From positions 7,319,001 through 7,383,000 of the forward strand of contig JAFMOC010000009.1 of the NCBI GenBank assembly GCA_019802505.1: 64,000 nucleotides of DNA, read 5' to 3'. The translations under genes and the position numbers were made by a program. The notes under the pieces were generated by a model that saw only the letters and a program-made list of their open reading frames with translations, was not told the origin of the DNA and made no database searches. The DNA is from Corydoras sp. C115 (lineage: Eukaryota; Chordata; Actinopteri; Siluriformes; Callichthyidae). Shown piece by piece: positions 11,596 through 22,266 of this stretch; the stretch's first letter is position 1, and every line of letters starts with the position of its first letter.

Positions 11596-14394
11596 GTGAG
11601 TACGGGACCTCGTTTGAGATCCATTTAGGAAGTGGATCTCTAAATCTCTCTGATTTTTGAGAGTCCAAGCTAAAGCGCAATCCTGAGGTTTGATTTGTGG
11701 CTGGAATTCACCAAACACAAAGGTGTTTGACATGAATAACCAGAATGTTTCTCTGACTTTCAGAAAACCAGACTGAAGCCTCGACATTCGATCTCCAAAC
11801 CTCTGGAGAGCACTTACTTTGGAGTTCCTTTGGTTAATGTGGTGTCACCTGAGCGACCCATTCCAGTCTTCATTGATAAATGTATCCGCTTCATCGAGGC
11901 CACAGGTAAATCAGGTTTCACTTCTCTGTGATTTTCATTCAGTATTGTTGATGCTTGACTGCGGGCCCTTGCGGCTGCAGCAGTTTTAACAGACAAAACA
12001 CAAAGTTACCTGAGCACTAAGAGCGAAATGACCGCGAGGTTTGGTTTCACTCTTTTGTTAAACCAGAGATGATTTTTTTTTTAAATTCATCCAGCATAAG
12101 CTGTCAGGAAAGTTGCTGCTGATTGCAACACATTCCACGCTGGTGCAATACTCACTTCCTTTTTCCTGTCGTCCAGCAGACTGTTAGCTGTGCAGGAGTG
12201 CTGATCTAACAAATTTGTGACTATTGTTACTCAGCAGTTCTCATTTAAAGACATGCCTGTGTACATACAGTATGTCTGTTTATAGCACGTATGTTAACGA
12301 TGTAATGAAAAGTATTTTGTTCGGTCCAAATTTCACACAAAAATAAATCCTGGAAATCAAAGCCGACCCTGTCCCACTGTGAGGTGACATCATTCCCCAG
12401 CATCCCATTGTGCAGCTATGATTATACTAATACAATAACAGTGGTGTCTTTAATTAAAATGGTGAATTAAGGCTCATCTAACGAGGTTCATCTCCAGGGT
12501 TCTGCTGGAAACAGGGCTTGTGGTTCAGTTTAAATGAGCCACTGGCTGCGTCTTCAGAGCAAATTATGTTTCGGTTATCAATCTGATTACAACCTCAAAA
12601 GCCTGATTGAAAGGACCTCGTTATACCGTGTCTCTGTAAAGGACCTAACACCTCGGACTCTGCTGTTGCAGGTTTGACCACAGAGGGCATATACAGGGTG
12701 AGTGGAAACAAGTCAGAGATGGAGAGCATGCAGAGGCAGTTCGAACAGGGTAAGCTCACGTCCCGAGGTTTTTGTTTGTCATCATCGTACATGTGAGGTC
12801 CCTCAGGCGCCGTACAGATGTCATGATGAAGCTCTCAATGCTCCTTTTTTTCTGTTCTCTCTGAAGACCATGGTCTTGACCTGGTGGAGAAAGACTTTGC
12901 CGTGAACGCTGTGGCTGGGGCGCTGAAGAGCTTCTTCTCTGAGCTTCCTGAACCGCTGGTCCCGTACAGCGCACAGACCGAGCTGGTGGAGGCTTTCAGT
13001 AAGAGTTCAGTTTTTACGTTTACACGAACAGATGTTTGTTTTAATTGAATTCCTGATAATCAGCAGCTGTTTATATTTTTCATGATTCTTATTTAAGTGT
13101 ACAGAATGTCAAGGAAAATGCCAAATTGAAGCATTTGTAGTGGTGAGAACATGCCAAACATGATGAAAGCATTTTCCCTGATGCTCTCAAACCTTCTGTT
13201 CTGTATATTAATAAATTAAAACTCCTGATGTTTTTATTAAAAAGGCTCTGAATTGGTGACGATGGAGTGTACTTCTGTTTTTAATTCCATTTTCAGAGAT
13301 CAACGATCGAGAACAGAGGCTTCAGACCATGAAGGATGTGCTGAGGCGCTTCCCTCGGGAGAATTATGACGTCTTCAAGCACGTCACAAGTCACCTGAAC
13401 AAGTTCGTAACAGCAGCTACTGTAAAAATGAAAGCTCTTTTGGTTTATTCCAAACCTGAGGAACTTTATTTCGGTGTCCTTTAGGGGTGTATTCAACTAA
13501 GGATTTTCATAGTCGATTCTGATTCGTCAGATTTTCCCTATAGTCAACTGATAGTCGAATCAGTTAAAAATTTCACCACAAGATGGCGCTATAAGCGTGG
13601 TTTTTAAAAAAGTTTTTTTTTTTTTTTTTTTTTAAATATATTTTACTTGTTTTTCTAGAGCACCGGAATGTGCAACTATTGTTAAAGCGCACACATCATT
13701 TCAAAAAAATATTAACAGGAATAAGGATGATTTTATTTGACAAAAGGCTATATACATAACGAAAACAAAGACATGTAAAAACTAATGCTTAGTAGCAGCC
13801 ATGGGCACCCCCGTGTGGTCAAAATGGTACATTCGACTATGAGGTTCATAGTCGACTACGGTTCTCCGAATCGAATCGTCGAATCAGCGAATATTGCAGC
13901 TCACCCCTAGTGTCCTTATGTTGCACCAGTTTAGAGGCCTGTCGATTCTGGCATGATGTCATGTTTTGAAGACGCCTTTATTACGGTATGCACTGAAACT
14001 TGACTGACTCTAGCACAAGTCACTCTGTCTTCCTCTCTGTAGGGTTAGCCAGTGGAACCGCGTGAACCTGATGACCAGCGAGAACCTGTCAATCTGCTTC
14101 TGGCCGACCCTGATGAGGCCCGACTTCACCACCATGGACGCACTGACGGCCACTCGCACCTATCAGACCATCATCGAGACCTTCATACATCAGTGCGCCT
14201 TTTTCTTCTACAATCAGGCCCCCGCAGAGTCTCCCACAGGCCTCTATGGCACCCCCGCCGCCCTCCCCCCATCACCCGGCACAGTCCCGCCTCGAGTTCC
14301 CTCTCCTCCGAACTTCAGCCCCACACTGCATTCTCCCCCGAGTTCCCCTCCCCAGAGTCCCCATGCTGTCCCTGCGGAATCACACACACTGTGA
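7879..14394 (+). CDS. arhgap35: Rho GTPase-activating protein 35 (p190A RhoGAP)
   Basis: p190A switches off RhoA by stimulating its GTPase activity, acting under Src and integrin signalling at the membrane and cytoskeleton. Coding exons are 7879-11595, 11764-11905, 12672-12749, 12867-12998, 13297-13402 and 14043-14394; phases agree and the sum is 1508 codons plus stop, close to the usual ~1500. I start at 7879 (ATGATGGCC), matching the conserved MMA-KQD N-terminus; the open frame begins only at a GTG at 7837. Visible parts are an N-terminal GTPase-like domain with P-loop GQCGVGKS (residues 28-35) and TKCD, FF-repeat and pseudo-GTPase regions, and conserved tyrosines in DYAEP (Y1102) and IYSVPHD (Y1121). 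The first of these corresponds to mammalian Y1087 and the second to Y1105, the p120RasGAP docking site. A RhoGAP domain carries the arginine finger in GIYRVSG (R1295), followed by a Pro/Ser-rich tail. Which teleost duplicate this is cannot be told. Confidence 0.95.
11764..14394 (+). CDS. arhgap35: arhgap35 RhoGAP-domain exons
   Basis: Five small exons encode the catalytic domain. The first reads STYFGVPLVNVVSPERPIP. The second carries EGIYRVSGNKSEME with the arginine finger. The third reads KSFFSELPEPLVPYS. The fourth reads INDREQRLQTMKDVLRRFP and the fifth VNLMTSENLSICFWPTLMR. All are textbook RhoGAP blocks. The donor of the 13297-13402 exon must be aacaa|gttcgt to keep frame with acceptor 14042 (K-V-S-Q-W-N-R); this is a weak donor. 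The C-terminal tail is Pro-rich (SPPSSPPQSP) and ends SHTL before TGA at 14392-14394. Confidence 0.9.
13482..13909. mobile_element. hAT-type MITE, copy 1, in arhgap35 intron 5
   Basis: The 428-bp element has short inverted ends (TAGGGGTG at the left, CACCCCTA at the right). It is flanked by a perfect 8-bp target-site duplication GTGTCCTT (13474-13481 and 13910-13917), the hallmark of hAT transposons. Subterminal motifs of the type ATAGTCGA recur at both ends. No transposase is encoded. It lies 79 bases downstream of the exon ending at 13402. Compared with copy 2 it lacks about 31 bases internally. Confidence 0.9.
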
Positions 14395-14823
14395 GATGAG
14401 AACCCTGCCCCTTCCCCCCAGACTCGTTCACTGTGCATATGAGCTGCGCGAATATGCTGCATTTTTATAAACACATCACACATTCGGGGTGGGATTTCCT
14501 CCCAAACAGTCCGTCAAAGAAAACGTTCCTGCTCCGAGCGGAATCAATACTCTTAGCGTCATTACATTCCACCCCAACATCATCGTTCACAAATTCGTTA
14601 GAACCAAATTAGGTAGCGGGTTAAGTACCGTGATCAGGATAAGCAGATTAGAAAATGAATGAGAGGCTGTTTTAATTCGTAACGGGTCACTACAAGGTAA
14701 TTATCACTGTTGTGCTTCGGGCGTGTTCCATTTAAACGGGTTTGATCGCCTGACTACAGACCGCTGTGATGTGAGAAAGCTAGTTTAATTAAGTTTAATT
14801 GGCATAAGTGTGTGTGTGTAATG

Positions 14824-14826
<3 letters not shown>

Positions 14827-14897
<71 letters not shown>
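14827..14897. repeat. (TA)n microsatellite in arhgap35 3' UTR
   Basis: Roughly 35 TA units occur within the presumed 3' UTR, about 430 bases after the stop codon. Such a tract in RNA would be a long AU repeat. Confidence 0.9.
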
Positions 14898-14899
<2 letters not shown>

Positions 14900-15087
14900 A
14901 CACGTTACCTACCATCTCCCGAAATATTCTAGTACATTATTAAAACATTATTAATTACCCGATCAGGTGACCCAGTCCGGTTTAACAGTCGAGTTGCATC
15001 AGTGTCTGGTCTGCACGTTAGTGTTGCTCGGCAACAGGCACCTCTGGTCAGAATGATTTGTGTCCATAAATCTGAGTCTGAAGAAAT

Positions 15088-15093
15088 AATAAA
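15088..15093 (+). terminator. arhgap35: Poly(A) signal of arhgap35
   Basis: AATAAA lies about 690 bases after the stop and is followed by a GT-rich stretch (tccgttgtgtgggttt) at 15132. Another AATAAA lies near 15458. Mammalian mRNAs of this gene have longer 3' UTRs, so later sites are possible. Confidence 0.5.
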
Positions 15094-15099
15094 GTCAGA

Positions 15100-17765
15100 G
15101 TGCAATGCTGAGATTTAACCGAAATCTTGCGTCCGTTGTGTGGGTTTAACGTTTTTCCTGAAGAAGATGGGATAACTAACAACTTTTTAAATGATTACAT
15201 GTAAACATCTCTCACAAGCAGACCATGCGTTCTTGTGACAGTGACGCCTAAAAGCTTTATTCATTAGTGTATGCGCCGCAAACAAACTTTACCAAAGGGT
15301 CACGATAAATAGAACCAGGTGATGCGTCTTTAAAAATAATGAAAACCTGCGTGAGGTTTTGCCTAAAATCAGCGCTATAACTCATTCTGTCCAGATGCTG
15401 CCGCAACGTAATTGTGTGTGATATCTGATTGGATCATTCGCCAACACGTCGATCAGAATAAACGCCCCTCCACCCCGGCTTTGTAAAATGATTTTAAAAA
15501 AACCTTGCGCTTCTTAGTTTTGATTTATGTGAAATCTGCAGATTAAATTGCTGCACCTCTGTTATATGTAAACTGAGGCCTAATGTGGCAGCTGTGGTCA
15601 AAAACATGATTGGTCTAAAATATTTGTAAAACCTAAAGAGAAAATCACGCGAATGTCATTAAGACTAAACATCATGTTTTGGAAGTACCTTAAACCTGGA
15701 GTAGCATCTCAAGGGCTTATGTGAAGCTATTCTAAAAAAGTGTTCCCATACGCCTTCCAACCCAATCTAACCCCTCCCCACACACACACACACAAAGCCC
15801 TCATCCCTAAACAATCTGAACCCCTATCCCATCCCAGACTATCCCATCCCTCCCTCCTCTTCCTGCTCAACCCCCTCTGTTTTTTGCTGCTGTCCTGATT
15901 TTGAAACGTAGCTGCTGTAGCTTGATTTCGCCGACAGACGAAGGCGACGCAGGACTCGTCCAAAGGTAAAGACAGGACGATCCAGCCGAGCACTTAGTCC
16001 CTCCCGGCCCGTCCTGTCTGCTGAAGTGAAGAGGAACCCTTCGATGCGTCGACTGTTTTTAGAAGCTGAATAGAATTTTTTGCTGCATGCTCCGTTTGCC
16101 ATGGTGAAATTTCTCGAGCGTTGGTTTAACCGACTTCTTTGTTAGAAGACAGCATGAATTTCATATTTAAAAAAAAAAAAAAAAGAAGAAGAAGCCCATC
16201 ATTTACTGACATTCTGCTCTTACTGGTTCCTGTGGATCAGTTTTCTTCCTTAAAATGACTCAAAGTTTGGACACTGAGCAGCACCGCCGGACTGAAGCGG
16301 GGCATCCGGGCTTTTTAAGACTTTGAACTTTGGGAGAAAAAAAACTTTACTGTTAAGGACATAAAAAAAAAGACATCTCTGAAGAACAGACCACTGATTT
16401 CACCTACTAATATCAAGCACTTTGTTTTGTTTTGTTTGAATTTAGCCCTGTGTTTGTGAAGCGCCACGCTGACTCTGCGGAGTCTGGAGCATTCGTTATA
16501 TGTGTGAGATTTCAGACTAAAACCATGACTAACTCAACGCCGTACTCATGACCCGTTCGTTTCAATGCAGTCTCTGATCTCAAACCTGCGCAGAGGTGGG
16601 GCGACTGCTGTCTGCTTCTCACGCGCCGCCTCGGCTCTCTGATTCCACAGTGGTGTATAAAGTGAGTCGTTGTGTGTAGAGTGTTAAATGATTTGCTCTT
16701 CTCTTAAAACATGAAGCTTCCCGAACGGAACATGTTTGCGTCCCGACACTTTCTTTTTCATGTCTATGGGGTTGATGTTCTACAGAACCACATGGTGGGT
16801 TCTAAACAGTGATGTAACCGTGGAATAAACACAAGGACAACCGAATAAGAGTTTTAGAACATAATAAAACATCTTCGTACATTTAGGTTAAGGTTGCTTT
16901 ATGCCAAGTACTAAACTTGCCATTCTCAACCAGTGGGTCAATGAGGATCAGAGCCATCTACTGGTCCATGGAGGTACTGTTTAATGATTTACCAGTTATA
17001 TTAATGCTAGATACTTTGTCTCACTGAAGGTCAACAGATATTTATTTTAATCATAAAAAGTAAAACGTTTTTTAAAAGGGGTTCACTTAAAGGTTTTGTG
17101 GAACCACATCATTTATCTCTCAGATTGAAATCTCTTTAAAGTTCCAGAAACCTGAGGAGGTGCAGAGCGACCTGACGACTGCAGGAGCAACAGCTACACC
17201 GGGATCTTTATTTCTATATCCATACGAACCTTTGTTTCTAAAAACGTTAGTTTGCGGATGAGTGGTGCTCACATGGTGTCCGCTAGGGGGCGCTCCAAGA
17301 ACATAGTTGAAACACCACTTTAGAAGAAACTAAATTAATTCCGTAGTAATTCAAAACAACATGACTAATTTCAACCGGTTGCAGTGAAGTCGTAGGACGT
17401 ATTTCCTCAAATCCACCGAAAAACGAGGTGTCAAAGCCTTCAGTTCCATTTAACTTTTGGTATTTTTAACAAATTTAGTCTTTTATAAGCATTAACAATA
17501 ATGCTCATTGTGATTATTACGTCAATGTGTTTTTTTTTACACGATAAGACCAAACTATTGACTGATAAAGTCTTGACCAGTTTGAACATCTGAAATCCAG
17601 TTGGCTCATGTGAAGGTGAGTTTTTAGTAACACCTTAGTTTTAAAAGGATCCTCAGAATAATAATCTTTTAACGTGGTTTGTATAATTATTTCTAATGAG
17701 TCAAATTTAACCTGTTACTGATTATCAATAGAATACACACAAGTCCTGATATAAACTAAGTGGTT
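15100..17765. other. Region downstream of arhgap35
   Basis: No coding exon is recognised. It may include distal 3' UTR of arhgap35. The open frames on the minus strand at 15727-16102 have no family resemblance and no splice context. The stretch has ordinary base composition with A- and T-runs. Confidence 0.4.
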
Positions 17766-17773
17766 ATGTAAAT

Positions 17774-18230
17774 TAGGGGTGTATTCAACTAAGGATTTTC
17801 ATAGTCGATTCTGATTCGTCAGATTTTCCCTATAGTCAACTGATAGTCGAATCAGTTAAAAATTTCACCACAAGATGGCGCTATAAGCGTGGTTTTTAAA
17901 AAAAGTTTTTTTTTTTTTTTTAAATATATTTTACTTGTTTTTCTAGGGCACCGGAATGTGCAACTAACTGCAGGGGGAGCTTTATTAATGTGTGGCCTAT
18001 TGTTAAAGCGCACACATAATTTTAAAAAAATATTAACAGAAATTAGGATGATTTTATTTGACAAAAGGCTATATACATAACGAAAACAAAGACATGTAAA
18101 AACTAATGCTTAGCAGCAGCCATGGGCACCCCCATGTGGTCAAAATGGTACATTCGACTATGAGGTTCATAGTCGACTACGGTTCTCCGAATCGAATCGT
18201 CGAATCAGCGAATATTGCAGCTCACCCCTA
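17774..18230. mobile_element. hAT-type MITE, copy 2
   Basis: This 457-bp copy is nearly identical to the one in arhgap35 intron 5 and in the same orientation. It is bounded by an 8-bp target-site duplication ATGTAAAT (17766-17773 and 18231-18238). It keeps an internal segment (ctgcaggggg onwards, at about 17969) missing from copy 1. No transposase is encoded. Confidence 0.9.
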
Positions 18231-18813
18231 ATGTAAATATTATATATGTATTATTTAAGTTCTCATTCCGGTAACTTTGAAATATTCAATATTATGTGTT
18301 GAATTACCGATAGCCACAAGAGGGCGACATAAACGAGCTCATTCACAAGCTGAGTTCCAAAAGGCGCCGTTTTGTCGTTCTCGATCCACTACCATTTAAT
18401 TAAAAATAAATAAACTGTACTAGTGACCTTATTTTTAAATAAATGTTTAGGAAGTCTGTATTTTAAACTGAGAGGTAGACGCTCTAAAATAAATAAATCC
18501 AATAAATTGTGTACCACTGGACTTTTAAATTCATTCCATTTGGTTTCTTTATTGTTGTCTAATTAGTTCCTCACTTTTATGATGTAGTGCTTGTTACATT
18601 ACATTAGAACATCCTGAATATTTTGCGGTTGTTCTTCATTCTGAATTGCAATAAAACTATAAAAAAACGATTAAAAAAAAATATATATATATATCTGTAA
18701 ACGTCGTTAAATGTAGTACTGTTGTCAACCACAGGAGGGCGGAGATGACGGCGGAACCACAGAGATGGCACAAAACATACCGAGTCGTATTATCGCTAAT
18801 AATGCTTTGAAAT

Positions 18814-19162
18814 TCATTCATTCATTATCACCCGCTTTTCCTCTATTAGGGTCGCGGTGGGGTTCCCCATGCCCATCCAGGGGAGAACGTCTCGGGCGCT
18901 GGGCAGATAGACCCAGGACAGGGCGCCAATCCATCGCTGGGTACACACTCACTCACTCAAACACACTCTATATGGGGCAATTTTTTAGAGAACTCAATGA
19001 ACTTGATCCATGTTTTTGGACTGTGGGAGGAAACCGGAGAACCCGGAGGAAACCCACGCGGACACGGGGAGAACATGGAAACTCCACCCAGATGGGGATT
19101 CGAACCGGGAATCCCTAGCGCTGAGAGGCGAACGTGCTAACCACTAAGCCACCGTGCCGCCC
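18814..19162 (-). mobile_element. tRNA-derived SINE, copy 1
   Basis: Read on the minus strand it starts with a tRNA-like head with a Pol III A box (TGGCTTAGTGG) and B box (GGTTCGAATCC). It continues through a body containing the CCTCCGGGTTCTCCGGTTTC block and ends in a simple ATGAATGAA-type tail. A 12-base target-site duplication ATGCTTTGAAAT flanks it (18802-18813 and 19163-19174). The open frame at 18765-19118 is only this repeat read in the wrong direction. Confidence 0.9.
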
Positions 19163-19174
19163 ATGCTTTGAAAT

Positions 19175-21535
19175 AAAACATGAAATCTCTGTGAGCGCCT
19201 GTCTAGTTTTAGAAAAATATATCTCAAATTAACAGTTTATAGCAATTAAAGAGTATAGTGCATAAAAAATACAGAGGAGTAAATGTGCTGTAAAATGAAC
19301 ATTTATAAAAAGTAAAGTCCAAACGTCAGGAAAACGTTAAAGATTCAATAATAACAGTAGTAACGAAAAGCAGCGTTTGTTGATGAATCACTTTCATGTG
19401 GTTGGACAAAACTGAGACAGGGGATGCTTTAAATTTTACTTTGTTAAGTGTTTCAATAAAAACCTTCTGCTAGATCAATAAATATAAATGTGTGTATATA
19501 TATATAACAACAACACAATATAATTAGGTTTCTCGAGTGATAAACATGAAGAACGCATAGACGTGTCAGACTCTGATTCTGACTTTCTCTGCCAGTGAAA
19601 GAGACTGCAGTGAATTAGTTCTTTGTTGAAATCCTGGCTTTAATTTACTGCTTCATTTGATTTAATGAAACCAGCATTGTCTGTATCATCGTAAGGCCCA
19701 AACAATGCGATTCAGCTCTGAGATTTTCAGAAAACAATCAGCAGTTATCAGGTACAACATCCCAGTGAATGGAGAACATCTGTTGATCTGCAGAGTCAGT
19801 GTATGTCAGTTTCTCCACCACTTCTGCTTTGCTTTGAGCTTAGTCATTTAGGAGATGGAGGACCACAGATGACCAGGCCTGGGTGGCGCTGCATACCTAA
19901 CTCTTTACATCAGGTGATAAAATGCAGCTGAAGCGATCAGATCTGAAATAATCAGGTGGAAACTAAGTGAGTTAGAGTCTTTTTTTATTGCTTTGTTCAA
20001 AGAAACAAAGTTCCACAGTTATAATTAATACTATATTAACTTTGCAGCACTGAAAATTTGAGTAGTAAAGGTTACAATTTATATGCAACTTAATTAATTT
20101 TAATTAATAGTACTTTTTTTTTTTAAACATTTTTGTAGATCATCTAGTCTAAGGTTCTACTTCATTGTGTGTAGCTTGTTAATTTTTACAATAATTCAAT
20201 GTGAGATTCAGTTAATTCAGTTTTGTTTTCTTCCATATAATCTTATACTGAAAGAATTAATTTGTTGTTTTGTTCTTTTTTTTTAGACCCAGACCGCAAA
20301 TCTCATTAATTGGAATTGTGAATTGATGTGTATTTCCTCTCCCCAGGTCAGATAATGAAAGGTTGATGAATGTGAGGATCAGAACACATTATTAGTAAAA
20401 ACACAAAACCAGTTTATTTCAATGAGCTTAAATACCAACCGCTCTGTTAGTGTGTCACACCTCACAGTCACTGCTAACGTCTTCATCACACAATCTGTTG
20501 TACAGCAGATCATCTCGCACGGTCGTCTGTTCCAGTTACAGATCATTTTGGAGATGTATAACATGGTGAGTAAGTTGCTCCCTGTCAGTTGGATAGAGAT
20601 CAGTTCATCAGTCAGAGTGAAAACCAAAATCAAAAGAAGATTCTTTTCATGTTTACATCAATAGTAACACAAGATCACCTGAAAAGGGAACTGGGTGTTC
20701 CTGCCCGGACAGTTGGTTGGCTCTTATACAACTTTCCCATGATTCTGTGCTTGGACTCTTTGATCTCTGTAAACATGGTTCATTCAGATTGGTATTTTAT
20801 TCACCGCTGTAACGTTCTGACAGAATTTGCTATAGACGGCACTGTGTTTAACAGCACGATGTGGGTTGGTCTGAATAATCCACAGACTTATACACCAGCT
20901 TTCATTGTTTCCTTTTAAATAAAGATTCTGTAATGACATCCTGCTGCTATTCTTTCACTCAGAACTACCTGCACTTTAGATAATTAAGCCACCACCTTTC
21001 TCAAAATCTTCTTAAAACCAACAACAATAGCTGAGTTTTCTTACAGGATATTGAGGCACATATAAATAGACATGCGTCAGGGTTTGGAACGGATTCATCT
21101 CCCTTTGCTAAGACTGCATATTGATTTGTATTCTGGCTGTCAGTTCTTTTTTTTTTCCATTTGTATTCTTAGTCGATTATGAATGACCATATTGTAAGTT
21201 GGCGAAAAAGAGGCAAAAGCTAATGTTCAGATATCATAGTGATGTGAATGAGGGCCAAACTTCACTCACAGGTGTAAAAAAAACACCTAATGATTCATTT
21301 GTCATTCATACTTCCAGTTTCAAACGCTTTTGGGAACTAGAACAGAGATCATAAGCAAGGCTCTCCTCTCGAACACAAATGCTTTTCTCAATGAATGGAC
21401 AATATTTCCCTCAAAAACACTACAAAGTCTTGTAGAAATCCTTCCCAAGCAGGTGGAGGCTGATGTAGCTTCAAAGAGGGTCCAGAACTTTTGTCACTTA
21501 TTAACCTTGATTTTAGAAAGAAATAGATTAAACAG
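19175..21535. other. Intergenic stretch
   Basis: No gene is identified. Overlapping open frames at 20379-20918 are the only notable feature: one on the + strand ends at a TAA that directly abuts an AATAAA at 20918. I do not recognise the translations, and they are most likely chance or an old pseudogene remnant. Confidence 0.4.
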
Positions 21536-21877
21536 GGCAGCATGGTGGCTTAGTGGTTAGCACGTTCGTCTCTCAGCAATAGGGATTCCCGGTTCGAATC
21601 CCAATCTGGGTGGAATTTCCATGTTCTCCCCGTGTCTGTGTGGGAGAATCTCTCCGGGTTCTCCGGTTTCCTCCCACATTCCAAAAACATGGATCAAGTC
21701 AATTGAGTTCTCCAAATTGCCCCATATAGAGTGTGTTTGTGTGTGTCCCCAGCGATTGGCGCCCTGTCCTGGGTGTATCTGCCCAGCACCCGAGACGTTC
21801 TCCCCTGGATGGGCATTCTCCCCCCCCGCGACCCTAGTAGAGGACAAAGCGGAAGATAATGGATGGATGGATGGATG
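21536..21877 (+). mobile_element. tRNA-derived SINE, copy 2, upstream of il17rd
   Basis: Same family as the copy near 19 kb, but in + orientation, with A box TGGCTTAGTGG, B box GGTTCGAATCC and a GGAT-repeat tail (ggatggatggatg). No convincing target-site duplication is visible. It ends about 200 bases before the first il17rd exon, so it lies in or next to that promoter. Confidence 0.88.
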
Positions 21878-22099
21878 AACTAAATTAACCACAGAGCAGC
21901 TGTGGGGTTTTGTGGCTCAAGTGTGTTTGGTGTGAGGGGGAGTGAGAGAGGGCTCAGAGGGCGGGATTCCCATCTGTCTCTTCAGCACCACCTGTCGGTG
22001 GAGCAAAAAAACTGTCCTGTCCGGATAAGAACCTGCAGCGAACAGAAACGACGTTCATTTCGCTTCAGTCGGACTTCATGGACGATCCGTGATGGCTGA
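21878..22099 (+). promoter_or_regulatory. il17rd: il17rd proximal promoter and 5' leader
   Basis: This short stretch between the SINE and the signal-peptide exon must contain the il17rd core promoter and leader unless more 5' exons exist. Two ATGs are present. A 4-codon ORF at 22078-22092 ends in a TGA that overlaps the next ATG at 22092. That second ATG opens a 17-residue frame ending at 22145, in a different frame from the receptor. The receptor frame itself is closed by TGA at 22097-22099. No TATA box was recognised. Confidence 0.5.
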
Positions 22100-22213
22100 G
22101 CGACACGACGTATCCCGCTCGCCGCGGCTCTGTGTTTCCTCCTGAACTTTAACTTCAGCGCTTCTGCAGCAAACGGAGGAAAAAGAGGAGCCGCCGAGAA
22201 ATGCGGATACAAG
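22100..22213 (+). CDS. il17rd: il17rd exon 1: signal peptide and mature N-terminus
   Basis: The frame compatible with exon 2 reads ALCFLLNFNFSASAANGG and then AAEKCGYK up to the donor aag|gtcagc at 22214 (phase 0). The hydrophobic core and the Cys-Gly-aromatic-basic ending match the mammalian IL17RD first exon in layout. This frame is open only from 22100, after a TGA at 22097-22099, and contains no ATG. The nearest ATG (22092) is in another frame and would need one extra base before about 22130 to connect. Either the sequence has a one-base loss, or start comes from a non-AUG codon (a CTG lies at 22130) or from an unseen upstream exon. Confidence 0.65.
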
Positions 22214-22229
22214 GTCAGCTTACTGAATG

Positions 22230-22266
<37 letters not shown>

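Noticed and set aside
13600..13636. Poly(T) and hairpin-like repeats as a possible RNA gene
   Set aside because: They are internal parts of the hAT MITE, whose ends and target duplications are clear.
15727..16102. Minus-strand frames of 87-88 codons downstream of arhgap35
   Set aside because: No family resemblance, no splice or promoter context, and two frames overlap on the same strand.
18765..19118. 117-codon open frame
   Set aside because: It is almost entirely the SINE read antisense; the same peptide recurs at the other SINE copies.
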